Of a DNA stretch of 64,000 nucleotides, positions 37,377 through 49,414 are shown piece by piece; within the stretch, counting starts at the first letter, position 1; each line of letters begins with the position of its first letter. Location of the stretch: the NCBI RefSeq assembly GCF_000165425.1, contig NW_001799635.1, positions 169,806-233,805 on the forward strand. Reading direction: 5' to 3'. The translations under genes and the position numbers were made by a program. The notes beneath the pieces are model-generated. The model was not told the origin of the DNA, did no database searches, and saw only the letters and a program-made list of their open reading frames with translations. The DNA comes from Paramecium tetraurelia. Its lineage: Eukaryota; Ciliophora; Oligohymenophorea; Peniculida; Parameciidae.

Positions 37377-38816
37377 TCATTAGCATTTTAGACAATTGAC
37401 TGCCTGATTTGTAGGATAGATGACTAAGTAGATTTCCAAACATTTCATGCAATATCGATAACTGGGTACTGATATTTTTGGAGGATGCTATTTATAACCA
37501 TGACATTAAGCACAAGGGTACGCCTTATTACAACAAGCAAAGATAGGAATAGTATTACATGGTTATCTATGTTCACAGTCTTGAGTATAGATGATATGAG
37601 GGAATGTATTGACATTTTCCTGTATTTTCTATTGAGACTCATCTAAATCCTAATCAGTCTGTCCATCTGTGTGCATGGAATCAAAGTGATTATTGAATTC
37701 ATTTTTTATCTCAGGAAGACTGGCCACTTTATCTAGAGCCTAACTGACAATACTATTCATCATCTATATGTCTTCCTATTTAAATCCAGGTATTTTCTAT
37801 TAGATGTTATTATTTTGAATTTGCTCCTTAATTTATTAGGATAATCCATCTAATCTTTACTGTTTCATTTCAATCTTTTGCAGTCTAATGAGATTAAGAT
37901 CTTGATCTTGGATGAACATTTCCTTATTGTCATCTAGAGCATACATGATGTCAGATTCTAATTGAGGAAAGTATGTTTGCCAAGATAAATCTAATTGTAT
38001 AGTTCTTTTTCTGACAGCCAAATTGGTTTAGGTGGCGATTTGTGTGATTTCCCTGATATGTTTACCTTTGATAAACTCAATGCTCTCAAACAATTCGTCT
38101 TAAGTCATATCATAAATATTCTTTTTTATTAATTACTCTACTTAATCAGTCAATCCATTTTCTTTAGTTTCCCAAAACAAAAAGCCATTAACTGCACATA
38201 TGATGCCTTATTCTATTAGTTTAAGCTTTTACAATATGTCTTTAGTCAATTACTCAAATTTTTATCTGACTTCTGAGACTCTTTCTGGCATTTTCTGAAT
38301 AGAACTACATTATTCTTAGAACTCTCTATATTTTTCATCAAAGAGTTTACAAAATTGTTGGACTTCCATTGTCTCATGATTATTATGCTCTTCCAATAAA
38401 CAATAAGCACAACCCAATCGTTTTTAAGCCTTACACAATGGATTTTAACAGATGTAAATTAGTTTATTTTTTTCATGATTCTTTTTATCACACACAGCTT
38501 CTAAATTTAAACCTAAGTATTTGATAACTGATCTTTAATGCATCTCTGTTCCTTTGGCAACTATTGATGAATGTCTCTTTTGCATTCTGATATTCTAGGG
38601 TATCTAAACTGCTGAAGATGACATTCTCTTAGTTGTTGGACTGATACCTGAAGGACTGTGTTGAGATGGACTCTGAGAACTACGATATGATTGCTTAGCC
38701 CAATCCCTCCCACTCTGAAGCATAGATTCTTATTGAATTTCAGTTGTCTTTTTAGTTGGAGATTTAACATTCTGCTTTTGAGTGTTTGTTACTTATGTTT
38801 TAGTGCTCTTCTTCAT
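37377..38816 (-). CDS. B-box-like and CHY zinc-finger protein
   Basis: One frame of 480 codons, 479 aa, no intron. A Ser/Gln-rich N-terminus leads to a B-box-like module (CDKKNHEKNKLIYIC, NPLCKAQKRLGCAYCLLEEH, NHETMEVQQF). A long helical middle follows. The C-terminus is a CHY zinc finger: DCEHRQPCNTIPIFACCNKA then YPCAQCHGYKQH, and YRYCMKCLEIYLV closing with CLKC. The CHY finger binds three zinc ions; in plants and yeast (Hot13-type) CHY domains occur in E3 ligases or mitochondrial redox helpers. B-box plus CHY without an intervening RING is unusual. Likely a ubiquitin- or chromatin-linked adaptor; the enzyme activity is not evident. Confidence 0.8.
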
Positions 38817-38870
38817 TCTCTTATTCAATTTAGAATTTAATATATAAATAAAAATTAATAACTCATAAAA

Positions 38871-39721
38871 TCAATAGGCAATACTTTATGTCTAAATCAA
38901 TTATGCAAACAATTTAGATGCTGATACATTCATCATGATAGTATTCTCATCAAAATCATGATGACCCTCCACTTTTCCAAACTATGCTATCTGGAAATCT
39001 TCTTCTAATCTTGACAATCTCACTGCCTCCTCAACTTCTAAGTGATTATTCCATATTAGCAATGCCAAAATGCAAGATTTCAGATTTTCTACTTAAATTT
39101 ATCTATCATACCGACTTTTGCATCCAGACTCACCAATTGCCAATTATTTAATTCACCCACTATTGTTTCAATTCTAATCTGATCGTATTATTTCAATGGC
39201 TCTATGTTTAATCCAAAATTGGTTTTTAAATGCAATCCAAATTTCTCATTAAATATTTACAATTGTGGATCCAACTTCTCCTTCTATATTTTATATAATT
39301 TAGTATCTGGATTCTCTCTAAACAACACAGTATCCCTCTCTAAATAACTAATAACAGACTATTCCATAAATTATCTGATTCTATCATCTGCCTCAATGTC
39401 AATGGCATTTCTGGCTAAAGTCAATAGTGGCATCGTAGTAGGCCTTATGAATTCTGTTTGCATATTAAATTCATGCGCAATAAACGAAGCCAATTAAGGA
39501 GAAGGTACAGCCAATGTATTTTTAGAAGGAGTTTTGACTGTCTTTCCATCCAACTAATTGATAATCAATTACTTATATACCTTCACCAACCATTAATGAT
39601 ATGGGTTAGTTGGATTCGTGGCCATTTCGATGGTAGCTTCCTTATAGAATCTTTTCAATTAAATTGGCTATTGGGCTGAAACCTATTCTGAAAATCGAAA
39701 TCTAACTATTAACCCTCTCAT
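38871..39721 (-). CDS. ATP12: ATP12/ATPAF2, mitochondrial F1-ATPase assembly chaperone
   Basis: One 20-nt intron (39092-39111) leaves exactly 277 codons, 276 aa. The N-terminus MRGLIVRFRFSEQVSAQQ is a typical positively charged mitochondrial presequence. Then come RFYKEATIEM, LDGKTVKTPSKNTLAVPSPQ, LASFIAHEFNMQTEFIRP, TTMPLLTLARNAID, ISYLERDTVLFR, EKLDPQLQIFNEKFGLHL and the C-terminal NNHLEVEEAVRLSRLEEDFQ, all landmark segments of the ATP12 family. ATP12 binds the F1 alpha subunit and prevents its aggregation before hexamer assembly in the matrix. Length and motif order are normal. Confidence 0.95.
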
Positions 39722-39999
39722 TTAATATTATATTTGAGATGATTAACAAATGTTATTTGTTTATATCAATATTACAACAGAAACTCAAAAGAACTAAGAT
39801 GCTTTGAACTAGAAGTGTTTCTACCTTGTAATCATTCTGCTGAATCTCTTAAAAAGGATCAAAAATATTATTATCCATTTTCTCAAGACTAGTACTTGCA
39901 AACCTGATAAAAGATGCATTAATTTATAGATATTGTTATATATATATGTTATGATTGTAATAATGCAATCATAAATCCTATTTGGTTGTAATTGAATAA

Positions 40000-40569
40000 T
40001 CAATTACAGTTTTTCCAGGCAGGTTCATTCGAACACCATTGTTCAGGAAATTATGTGTAAAACAACATAACTTCATTTTTGAATCTTAGGTATTCTTTGA
40101 AGTTATTGGCTTCTCCATTCAGAATGAAGAGAGATGCCCTTTAATTCAAGAACCAAACCATGTATGACTGAAAGACACGTTTCCACTATTTTTATTCAGA
40201 CGTGTCCTTTTAGTTTATGATTAGTTAGTTTTTGAGGCTTCTGAATCCATTTATGTTATGTAAGTTACTTTAGTAATAATCTATAAAACGAGAGGTTTCT
40301 TGCTGCAGTTCCATTTCTAGAAATTCGAACTATCTTCCTCTTCTCATAGATTTCACAGCTTATCTTAATATGTTTCTACAGATGTTTTTTTTGTAGTCTC
40401 TTTAAGAAGGAGATGATTTTGATATTTTAATTAGGTCTTCATCCCAATTCACAAACTTATCAGTATCCTAATGACTACCATCTGTCTCTTCATAAAAGAT
40501 TAAAGCTGCTTAATTTACATAGTTATAACTTGCCTCAAATTCTTGCATTTCAAATAAGTATGATGTCAT
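40000..40569 (-). CDS. Unknown protein, 189 aa
   Basis: One frame of 190 codons (ATG 40567-40569, TGA 40000-40002). MTSYLFEMQEFEASYNYV is acidic; a basic patch (AVKSMRRGRQFEFLEMEL) and tryptophan-containing helices (KQWKRVFQSYMVWFLNQRAS; FPEQWCSNEPAWKNC) follow. No signal peptide or membrane helix. I do not recognise it. It precedes ATP12 on the same strand with a 278-bp gap. Confidence 0.65.
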
Positions 40570-41555
40570 CTTGACACCTATTTTTTTTAATATTTTAATA
40601 TTTTCTTTTATTAAGTGCTGGATTAGAATAAATACTCAGTTTTTTTTTAAATTTTTACAAATAAATTCATTTCTGTTTAATCATTAATCCATATCTTTAG
40701 AAATATATTGTTTAATTTTATATTTGCATCATTAAATTTACAAAAAATCTTGATATATATACTATAAGAGGTTTGCGAACATATTTGCAATTCATCATTA
40801 AGTAATTTCATAAAGTTTTACAAACTATTAATTTAATCGTTTTTACAAACTCATAAGACTCATTAAAAAAAAAATAATAAAACTTAAAATCAAAAAGATA
40901 GAGATTTGTTCACCTTCTACCTTTGATGTCCTTAATCTACTTCTAATAATCTATTTTTAATAGTAAAAATATGATTTTTTTATAAGAGACAAAATAAAAT
41001 TTAGAATTGCTTAAGAATCTTTTTCACATATTTGATTTTTTTAAATAAGTATTCCTTTCAAATCTTGATTGCTTAATTTTAAAATAATATCTTAAACGAC
41101 TACATTAATAAATTAGTATTTATAATACTATTTAATAAACTGCTGTTTTTGTAACATATTCAGAAACAATCTAAATAGATATTCACTAATATTTATTTTT
41201 ATTATTTTAATAATTACATACTTTCAAGATTTGATATAATCTCCTTAGAGAGGCTAAGCTACTTGTTTTAATAATACTATTACATTAGATAAAATGTATT
41301 TGATTTGTAATAATTATTGATTTATTTTGCCTTAATGGGATTTGATCTATGTAGATTGTAATATTTAACAGCATGAATTCATTGATATTGGAGTAATTGA
41401 TTTGAGTGATGATAAGTTCAATAATGAGGGATGTTTTACATTTAAATGAAAAGATATAAATATAATAATTTGATTATTCGATATAATTATGATTGATAGT
41501 AAGAATATTGATTTGATTATGACTTTTGCATGGTTGATCAATTAATAATTATAAA
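40570..41555. other. Longest gene-poor stretch, with an orphan open frame on the minus strand
   Basis: Nearly 1 kb without a convincing gene. 40,570-41,200 is extremely AT-rich with many TGAs in all frames. From 41,224 to about 41,545 the minus strand is open for ~105 codons with protein-like composition (HPSLLNLSSLKSITPISMN; IVLLKQVAQPLQGDYIKS) but has no start codon and no neighbour exon I could join. It may be a gene remnant or a chance frame. Confidence 0.4.
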
Positions 41556-42009
41556 TCATGAGGAGGTATAGTTTCCCACTTAATGCTCGAGTTCTGCGAC
41601 CTTTTGTGTGGCAGCAATTATTAATTGTTGGATTTGGCTTTTTTCCTTTTTGATTTCAGTAATTTAGGACTGTAATTTAGAGTTTTCATCCTTTTATGTG
41701 TTGATGGCCTAAAAAAGTTTCATAGTTTTTTACTTGTCTTAAGTCCCTTAACATAGCATCTAATGTAGGTTAGGTTGTATTTTTGATTTCTTCGTTGTTA
41801 TTAGTGATTCTCTATTTCATTAAATGCAATTCCTATTTCAATTGGTCAATCTCATGTTTATAACTTTAGAGTAATTCGTTGGATAATTCGGTGATGTTCT
41901 ATTAGTATATGAAAATTAAGTATACATTGACTAAGAGTAAATGATTTTTGGCATTAGTGGCTGATTCTTGATCGAGTTTGGAACTATGTGGTTGTTGCAC
42001 ATCCTACAT
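41556..42009 (-). CDS. Short coiled-coil protein, about 133 aa
   Basis: Introns of 27 and 25 nt leave 134 codons. MQDVQQPHSSKLDQESATNA is followed by a near-continuous heptad-like helix (ELSNELLQSYKHEIDQLKQE, NSKLQSQITEIKKEKSQIQQ, QKVAELEHQV). No other domain. Coiled coils of this size are usually structural or adaptor subunits. The 27-nt intron contains no TGA and is a multiple of three; removing it restores heptad register. Divergent from the TLDc gene, start codons 48 bp apart. Confidence 0.75.
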
Positions 42010-42057
42010 TTTTATTAAATAAAAATATATAAATAATATTAGATTGACAAATTGATA

Positions 42058-43695
42058 ATGGGAAATAATTAATCTTGTTGTTCAGTTCGAATACGACAGC
42101 CCACAAATACCTTGGATAAGAAAGAAGTGTTTCTCTTGTGTGATGTCCTTAAGCATTCCTAGGAGGATAATCACACCACCTACTTGGATAAACAATGTTT
42201 CGAAAGAATATTCTAAGACAATCCTTTATTTGGAGAACAAGTGTTTGAATACTGTTCGCACATATTGTAATCGACTCAGTTGCCACTTGAAGGCTGCATT
42301 AATATACGTAAGAGTTCGCATCACATTCTAGTTTAGGGTATATTAAGTACATCCGACATAACACCAACATTACTATAGATTTGCATGGAAAACTATGATG
42401 GAACAATCCAAGTTATAACAGTTTAACAGGCATTCCAATTCATAGGAGTAAGGATAAATATTTGATAATTTAAGTTAATAACATCTATATTCCTAACATT
42501 TTGCATAAGGAAATAACAGATCGATGCTCAAGTCTTAGAAATCCTAATCCATTCACTATTCAAAGAAAAGCAAATGAAGATCAATGAGTTCTTGTCAATA
42601 ATAGAGGCCAATTTTCCATACATTTAAAAACTGATACGACTCTACTTGTCTTATCGATTGCTGTAAAAACCATTTAATCAAATGAGAGTTGCAAAGATAG
42701 ATAAAGACTCATTTAGTTTGAAATACGAATGGTTGGCAATTATGGGTTTGGCCACATCAGAATTGCATCGTCATGGATAAGTGTCATTATTGTATCAATC
42801 TGCTTTGTAATCAATTAATTTACAAGAGATTTTGATTTCAATGCAACAAACCTAAACTTTGTTGGTAGTCACTTTTCAAGATGAATAAACCAATAAAAAA
42901 TAAACTTTAGCAATTTATAACAAACGCTAATGGTAAGTTGATTGCAAAGACACAGAAAGCATTATTGCATTTCAAATATCTCCAATTTTCTACATCTACA
43001 GAAGTCAATCCAAAAACTATTTCAATAATAATGGGTTTGGATTCTCATTTGATTAAAAGTCTAATAGATATTTACTTTGGTTAGGAGTTTAAAATAGTTA
43101 CTTTTAGAATTCACAACGAGTAAAATCCTATACTAATATTTAGCTATTAACAGTTGAGGTTTGGAGATGTGAAGAACTGCAATCAAAATTAAGAAAGAGT
43201 GTGATGGATGAAGATAGAACCTCCACTTTGAGTCCTAAAGAGTAAAAAAAGAGGGTTTCCTTTCGCTTATTGGACGAGAATCAACCTACAAGGAAGAGCA
43301 ATTCAGTCACACCAATTACTAAGAAATTGAATTTTATTGAAAATGTTCCACCCCAATCTTAACCACCTACTCCTATGCAAAAGTTGTAAATCGTAATTTA
43401 TTCTAGTCAAATACAAATTACTTAAGATGATTAGGAGAGTCCGAAATCTCCTCATTTTAATAGTGACAATCCTCCTACATTCAATAATCCTTAAGCTCAG
43501 GTGTTGAAATCATACCCGAATTCACAAAATTTAGTTAATACTCAATCTTAGAGCAAACAATAATAAAATAGACCATCACAATCTATCATTGAAAAATATG
43601 GCAATGGATAAAGACAAACTAGAAGCTATTCCAATAATAATGAAGTGCGAAAGAGTGTGGATGATATTCTTAAAAGATATGATAAGAAATAATGA
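42058..43695 (+). CDS. TLDc-domain protein, MEAK7-like, predicted N-myristoylated
   Basis: One 27-nt intron leaves exactly 537 codons, 536 aa. Begins MGNNQSCCSVRIRQPT, a dual acylation motif also found in human MEAK7 (MGNSRS...). The first 200 residues are helical. The TLDc domain follows: SSLLYQSALQSINLQEIL-like start (LLYQSALQSINLQEIL), AIYNKRQWQVDCKDTESI, AFQISPIFYIYRSQSKNYF, GFGFSFDQKSNRYLLWLGV, QNSYFQNS and LLTVEVWRCEE. A Pro/Ser/Gln-rich C-terminal tail of ~150 residues is probably disordered. TLDc proteins bind and regulate the V-ATPase; MEAK7 sits on lysosomes and affects TOR signalling. A comparable role at acidic vacuoles is inference. Confidence 0.85.
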
Positions 43696-43726
43696 ATCTA
43701 TATATCTATGTATATTTTATATATTA

Positions 43727-44275
43727 TCATAATGAAATTTCAAATTCATCTTGACTATCTTAATTTTAAATTTCATCTCCTTGATCTTAATTATCCAGTG
43801 TACAAATATTGTTAATTTCACTTTTGCTGGTTATAGAATGTTCACTATTAGTTCTTTCATTTAAATCTATTTCAAATTATTTTTATTATTGTTAAGTTCT
43901 TAGTTTTTTGATTAATTATCTACTTTTTTTGGTCTTTTAAGTATGCTTGTGTTTTTTACCTTTCTTCTTTACTTTAACTTCATAGACTTGACTGCAATCT
44001 GAACACTAACTCTAAACTTTTTTATGATTTTGAGTTTTGATTTTTTTAATATTGGATTTAAGAGATTCTTTGGTTTTAGTTACGTAGGATTTAGGAGAAA
44101 CATTTTGGATTTCATCGATTTCTATGCTTTCAGAATTCTGAGTGTTCTCATTTGTACTCTTAGCATCTTGATCAGTTTTAAAGTTTTACTCATGCAATTA
44201 TTCAGAAAGTAGAGCGCATTTCTCATACAAATCTGCAATTGCTTGAAGATGAATTGCAAGTGGCACAAACTTCAT
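43727..44275 (-). CDS. Unknown lysine/glutamine-rich protein, 182 aa
   Basis: One frame of 183 codons. The first 35 residues form an amphipathic helix (FVPLAIHLQAIADLYEKCAL) followed by a Ser/Asn/Glu-rich linker. A basic centre has a C-x2-C pair (SQCSDCSQVYEVKVKKKG) and a lysine run (KKKGKKHKHTQKTKKSRQ) that could be a nuclear signal. The acidic C-terminus is Q/D-rich. No family. Start is 112 bp from the divergent helicase gene. Confidence 0.65.
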
Positions 44276-44386
44276 TGTAAGTAATTATTTGTCAATATTA
44301 TATAAGATGTCTCCCTGAGATTTATATTCTATGAAATTCCTTATATTATTTAAAATTCCTGTTAAATTTTTACTATTTGTTAAATT

Positions 44387-46575
44387 ATGAATTAAATTAC
44401 GAAATATATATAGCCATTTCCCTCCATCGATTATGGAGAACAACAAAAGGACATGGATGAGGAATCCAGCCAAATTTGGATATATTCACTTCTGAACGAG
44501 TTCCGATTATACTAGTTTACAATAGTTTAGTCCACATTCTACTACAATACTTTGGTGTGCTTACCTACAGGCTTAGGCAAGACATTCATAGCCTCTATGG
44601 CAATAATTAATTTTAGTAGATGGTTTCCAAAGGGAAAAATCTTCTTTTTGGCACCAACACGACCTTTAGTGGCTCAACAACACGAAGCAATGAAAAAATT
44701 TGGAATTGATGGCAAATTATCTAAAAATGATAGAACTTATTAATCTCAAATCTATTTTTCTACTCCTCAAACCCTTGATAATGATTTGAACGAAGATCTA
44801 ATTCAAAACATAGTTCTGGTTGTATTGGACGAGGCTCACAAGGGAGTAGGAGATTATGCCTATACCAATATAGTGAAAAGACTCCTTTACAATACCAGAA
44901 TTATCGCTTTGAGTGCGACTCCTGGCAATAACCTAGAATAGATTCAATAAGTTGTGGCAAATCTGAGAATCGCAAAGATAGAAGTATTTAATGAATGTAA
45001 TGCCTAATTAGTTGAGAGATGAGTATGATCCAGAAGTCGTACCTTATCTCAAATTTAAAGCTGTTGAAAAGGTTGTGGTCTCATTCGATAATTGTCAAAT
45101 TTTGGATGATCTTAACAAATAGATGCAGCCCTTATTAAATATCATATTAGGTTTTGGAATTCTACCAGTTGAGTTAATTAGAGTTTGCTCTAGAGCAGAC
45201 ATATTTAGTTATGGTGCTTGTTTCAAACTTCGAGAATTTCTGACCAATTCACATTTGTAATTTCAAATTGGACAATAAAATTCAAATAAAGTATTTGAAC
45301 ACCTATCTCATCTCCATAAATTATCATATGCCAAAAAGATATTATTAGAATAAGGAATCCAACCCTATGTTAAATATATGGAATTAGATGATATCGAAGA
45401 AGTCCATCCAAAAATTTACAAATTAAAAGAAATATTTAAGAATCATTTTGCAAACAATCAATCCAAAGTCATTGTATTTACAAATAGTAGAGATAATGCT
45501 TAATTGTTGTGCAATCATATTAATTAAGTTGAAAATGTCAAAGCTTCCATCTTTGTAGGGTAGGCAAGTTCCAAAAATCAAGCAGGGATGAAACAAAAGG
45601 AACAACTCCAAGTCATTGATGTATATACTCTATCTTAAGTAGAAATTTAAAAATGAGTTGAATGTTTTAGTGGCTACATGTATTGCTGAAGAAGGACTAG
45701 ATATAGGAGAAGTGGATCTCATTATCTGCTATGATAGTGGATTCAGTCCAATAAGAATGATATAGAGGATGGGAAGAACGGGAAGAAAAAGAGATGGAAG
45801 AATCATTGTCTTATTAACTGAGGGTAAGGAAGCCGCTGATTATGAAAAGTCAGTCAATAAATACTCTAAATTAATTAAAGAACTCAAAGACTTTAACATC
45901 AATTTATATTCCAGTAATCCCAGGATCTTGTAATCTCAACCATAAATTAAATTCATTGATGGAGATATTGAATAAATAGATATTAAAATTAAATAGGATC
46001 CTATTAAAACTAAAAACAAAGATCTTAAAAAATAAAAAAGAAGTCATAAGAATACTGATTAACAAGAAACTAAACAAATTAAAATAGAAAAATTCTTTAC
46101 TAAAAATTTGAAGGATATCTCTGAAGAAACTGAAGAAAAATAACAAACTTAATCACACTATCAACCTATGTTATTAGAATCAAATTCTTTTGCAAAACCA
46201 AAAAAAGTCTAAGCAAAAAAGATTTAACTTGGTAATATTGATAAATTCATAAAACCGAAGGAACAAGTAGAAGTTGTTTAAAATAAAAAATTACAAATTA
46301 AAGTGTAACCTAAGCAACCTGTTGTTTAGGATAAGTTTGTTATTTAAATCAAGCCAAAACCTTAGTTATAAGAAGAAGATTTAACAGTCTCAAGTTTAGA
46401 ATAGTTTAATGAACTCTTGAGGAAGTAATAGAATTTTACTTCCAATTAAGATTCGAACACTATGTTTCAATTCTTAGATAAATTAGATTTAGAAAAGATC
46501 AATTTGAGTAGTTAAGACTTACATGAATCTGATTTGGATCTATCTAAAATAGCCGAAGATTATATATCTGATTGA
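44387..46575 (+). CDS. FANCM: FANCM/MPH1/Hef-type DNA repair helicase
   Basis: Introns 44984-45011 and 45621-45642 leave exactly 713 codons, 712 aa. Start MNQITKYIQPFPSID. The SF2 core is complete: Q-motif region RLYQFTIVQ, Walker [29 protein letters not shown] box [56 protein letters not shown] and [14 protein letters not shown]. The long insert between the two lobes matches the FANCM/Hef thumb domain. FANCM translocates on branched DNA to remodel stalled forks and D-loops. The C-terminal third is lysine/glutamine-rich and has no nuclease domain; it holds a PIP-box-like QIKIEKFF (46075-46098). Start chosen because it leads in frame to the Q-motif. Confidence 0.95.
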
Positions 46576-46854
46576 TTACTTTACAAATAAGGAATTTAAA
46601 TTTTTCAATATTTTTAAATCTGATAATAATTTACGTTATCTCTATATTAGTAATTTGCTCTTCATTTAGCATGTTTTGTTCTTCTTTAAAATTATCTTTC
46701 CTAAGTTTTTCAACTTTCAATTTTTTTCATTTTCATTTTAATCATATATCCTATTATAAATAAATAATTATAGATATATATTGATAAAATAAAAGATTTG
46801 AAATATAAATTCAATTATTGTTCTTGTATTTTTAGTACATAGAGAATAGTCAAT

Positions 46855-48576
46855 TCAAAATTTTGTCTTTTTAGCTTAATTATTTCTGCACGATTACTAA
46901 TTTGCAAATGCTTAATGAATTAAATATTTCTTCTCCAAATTGCATAACTCTCTCGTTTAAGGTGAGTAGGAAGGAGATTTTTTAGCAGAGTTCTCTTGAT
47001 TTTCAAAACTTTTCATATTTGAAGGCCTTGTGACACCTGATGCAACCATATTTTGACTGATTTCTATTTAATTTCGACTATTACTAGATAATCGATCACA
47101 TTTATGAATAGAACCTAAAATATTGCTGTATAGAGAAAATTGCTATGCTTTATTAATTTTTGAGAGATAAAATTGATCTCCTCTATTTTTCTTTGCATTT
47201 GATCTTCTATTACTATATTGAAATTCTTGTAAATTAAAGTCATCTTCTTTTTCATTAAACTAATGTTCGAATAGAACCCTTTTCTGTTCAACATCCTGTT
47301 TGTAATCATACAATTCTTCCAATTATAGAGAATTCCCTTCATCAATTTTATGTTTTTCATAGCTACAAGGGGAATAACATTTGTATGTATTTGTTCTTCT
47401 TGATATTTTGGGAAATTGGAGAGGTGAATTGTCTTCTTATTTTTTCGTGCTTTCTGATTTCAATTTAAATTAATGTGGCAATATTATGTTTTTCCTTTCG
47501 TACAATTTCTCTTAAGTTATGATTTCACTCTGTTCCTTTGTATGAAATGGTTTTCCAACCAATGTCATTTTTTTTCTATAAACTTTTGGATTCTTAAGAT
47601 CTAAGAATTCATAGAGTAAATAATTTTATTAAGGGAAAAGCAAATCTGCAAGTTTTTAAATTAAGATGATGAAATTATCAAGATTTAACTCCATATTTTT
47701 ATCAGCATTTTGTTTAAACATTTAAACGAGATAAAATTTGGTTAATATGAAATTAGATCTATTATTATTTTTATAATTGTAATTGATTTGCTTTTTTCGA
47801 AGATTGTTATTTTTACCACCTAAGAATGATATCAGATCGCTTGAGATTTCTAGATCAATCAATTTGAAATCTTTACAAAAAATCATAAACTTTTATAATA
47901 TCATGGTGTTGGAGAGTTGTTAGAGTTTTTCAAATGTTTAGTATTTATTGGTTGTAATTGGCTATTTACAATAAAAATTATAGATTTCTTTGAAATTTTT
48001 GAGCTAATCTCTGTCTAAAATCTAATATTCTTATCTAATTTCATTCAGTTATATTTGATTGGTTGGGCTTGAAGATTAGAACTGATTTTGATTCACATAT
48101 GTATTGAATGAGTTGGCTAATTTCAAGTGTTAATTTTTCCTAAGAATAATTTATTTATGTTTTTCAATCTATTATTGTTGGAGTTCTGATATGCTAACTT
48201 GATGTTAACTTTGCTTTATTTCACTTTCCTTACATATTTAAGATTCCTTTAGATTACATTAGTAAGAACAATCAGGATCATTAATTTCTGTCAAGACTTG
48301 TTTCAATTCCAGATCGGATTCCATCTGTCTCTAATTATCAGAGGACAAATTGCTTTAACTGCTCATTGGATTTACAATGTTGTCAGAGTTTTTGTCTTCA
48401 ACAATTTTAGGATTCTCCATATCAAGCAAATTGAGTAAACTATTCTGACTATTTTATGGAATAGACGAATGTTTATAGTAAGGTTTTAAGTTGGAAGGCT
48501 ATTAATTTGGATGATTAAAATTTTGAGGAGAAGTAAGATGATTAATAATCATTGATTCTTCTATAAAGTTAGTCAT
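46855..48576 (-). CDS. Unknown coiled-coil protein, 573 aa
   Basis: One frame of 574 codons with no intron. An Asn/Ser-rich start (MTNFIEESMIINHLTSPQ) leads to a coiled-coil segment (SISELQQQQIEKHKQIILRK), a more globular centre (FMIFCKDFKLIDLEISSDLI; NFIILIQKLADLLFPQQNYL, YEFLDL) and a long polar tail with phospho-site-like SPSYSPQ. No known domain. It shares a 27-bp start-to-start region with the divergent gene at 48604. The lack of introns over 1.7 kb is notable beside intron-rich neighbours. Confidence 0.75.
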
Positions 48577-48603
48577 AATTAATATTTTTGTTCGTTAAAA
48601 TAA

Positions 48604-49314
48604 ATGTAGTCGATTATTACTCAATGCCAAGATTTAGATGAGGAGTATAGATAGCTCGTTTATGTAGTAAATAACATGTTGGACAATCTGAGTATAGTAA
48701 GTCTTGAGTTTGTGAATTCAAAATTAGAATTTTTAGATAAATACTCAAACACTCTGAAGTCCAGTTAAATCGATGCTAGAATCCATAGAAACTCGTAAAT
48801 GAAGAACTTAATCGAATACATTAAAATGCACACGAAATCGCAGGTGAAATCACTTGCATAATCTCCCCCAGCAAAGATGGCACATCATCGTCCAAAATAT
48901 TCATTTAATGAGAAGGCTTTTTCAAGCATTCTCTATAGTAGTATAAATCAGGTGACCCAATAAAAAACTCAATATAATGATGAGCTTGACTAATCTGAAT
49001 AGAAGCCCACTCTAAAATAAAAAAACTTAAATATTTTATAAAATTTAATTGGGAAATAAAAGTTTGAATAAAAGAGGGGGAATGATGATATGTTTAATTT
49101 GCTATAAAAATGCATGCATCTAATTTCATAGAAGTAGGAGTTCTATGAGGAGTATGAAAATTTGTAGAAGGAATATAAAGATATAGTTAAGAGCAACCAG
49201 AGTTTGTAATTCAAAGTGAATCTTGATTAAAAGTCATCAAAATTGAAGGAGAATTTAAATTAATTAATGGGGAGTCATTAATAATTTAAATCGTACCTCA
49301 ATTCAGTTATTTGA
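48604..49314 (+). CDS. Unknown coiled-coil protein, 236 aa
   Basis: One frame of 236 codons from ATG 48604 to TGA 49312-49314. Helical throughout: DLDEEYRQLVYVVNNMLDNL near the start, then FEEYENLQKEYKDIVK-like heptads (FYEEYENLQKEYKDIVKSN) towards the C-terminus, with a proline-containing linker (AQSPPAKMAHHRPKYS). The general shape resembles small centrosomal/ciliary or tethering coiled coils. No family assigned. Confidence 0.7.
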
Positions 49315-49414
49315 TTAAATATAGACTAATATCCTTTTAATTATAATTATCTCATATTTTTGAAATAATCGAATTTAATTAATATAATTCAATTTATCCT
49401 CATTATAAAATTGA

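Noticed and set aside
39821-40003. Minus frame MIIQLQPNRIYDC
   Set aside because: Lies just past the TGA of the 189-aa protein, mostly low-complexity Ile/Tyr/Asn; no start context or homology.
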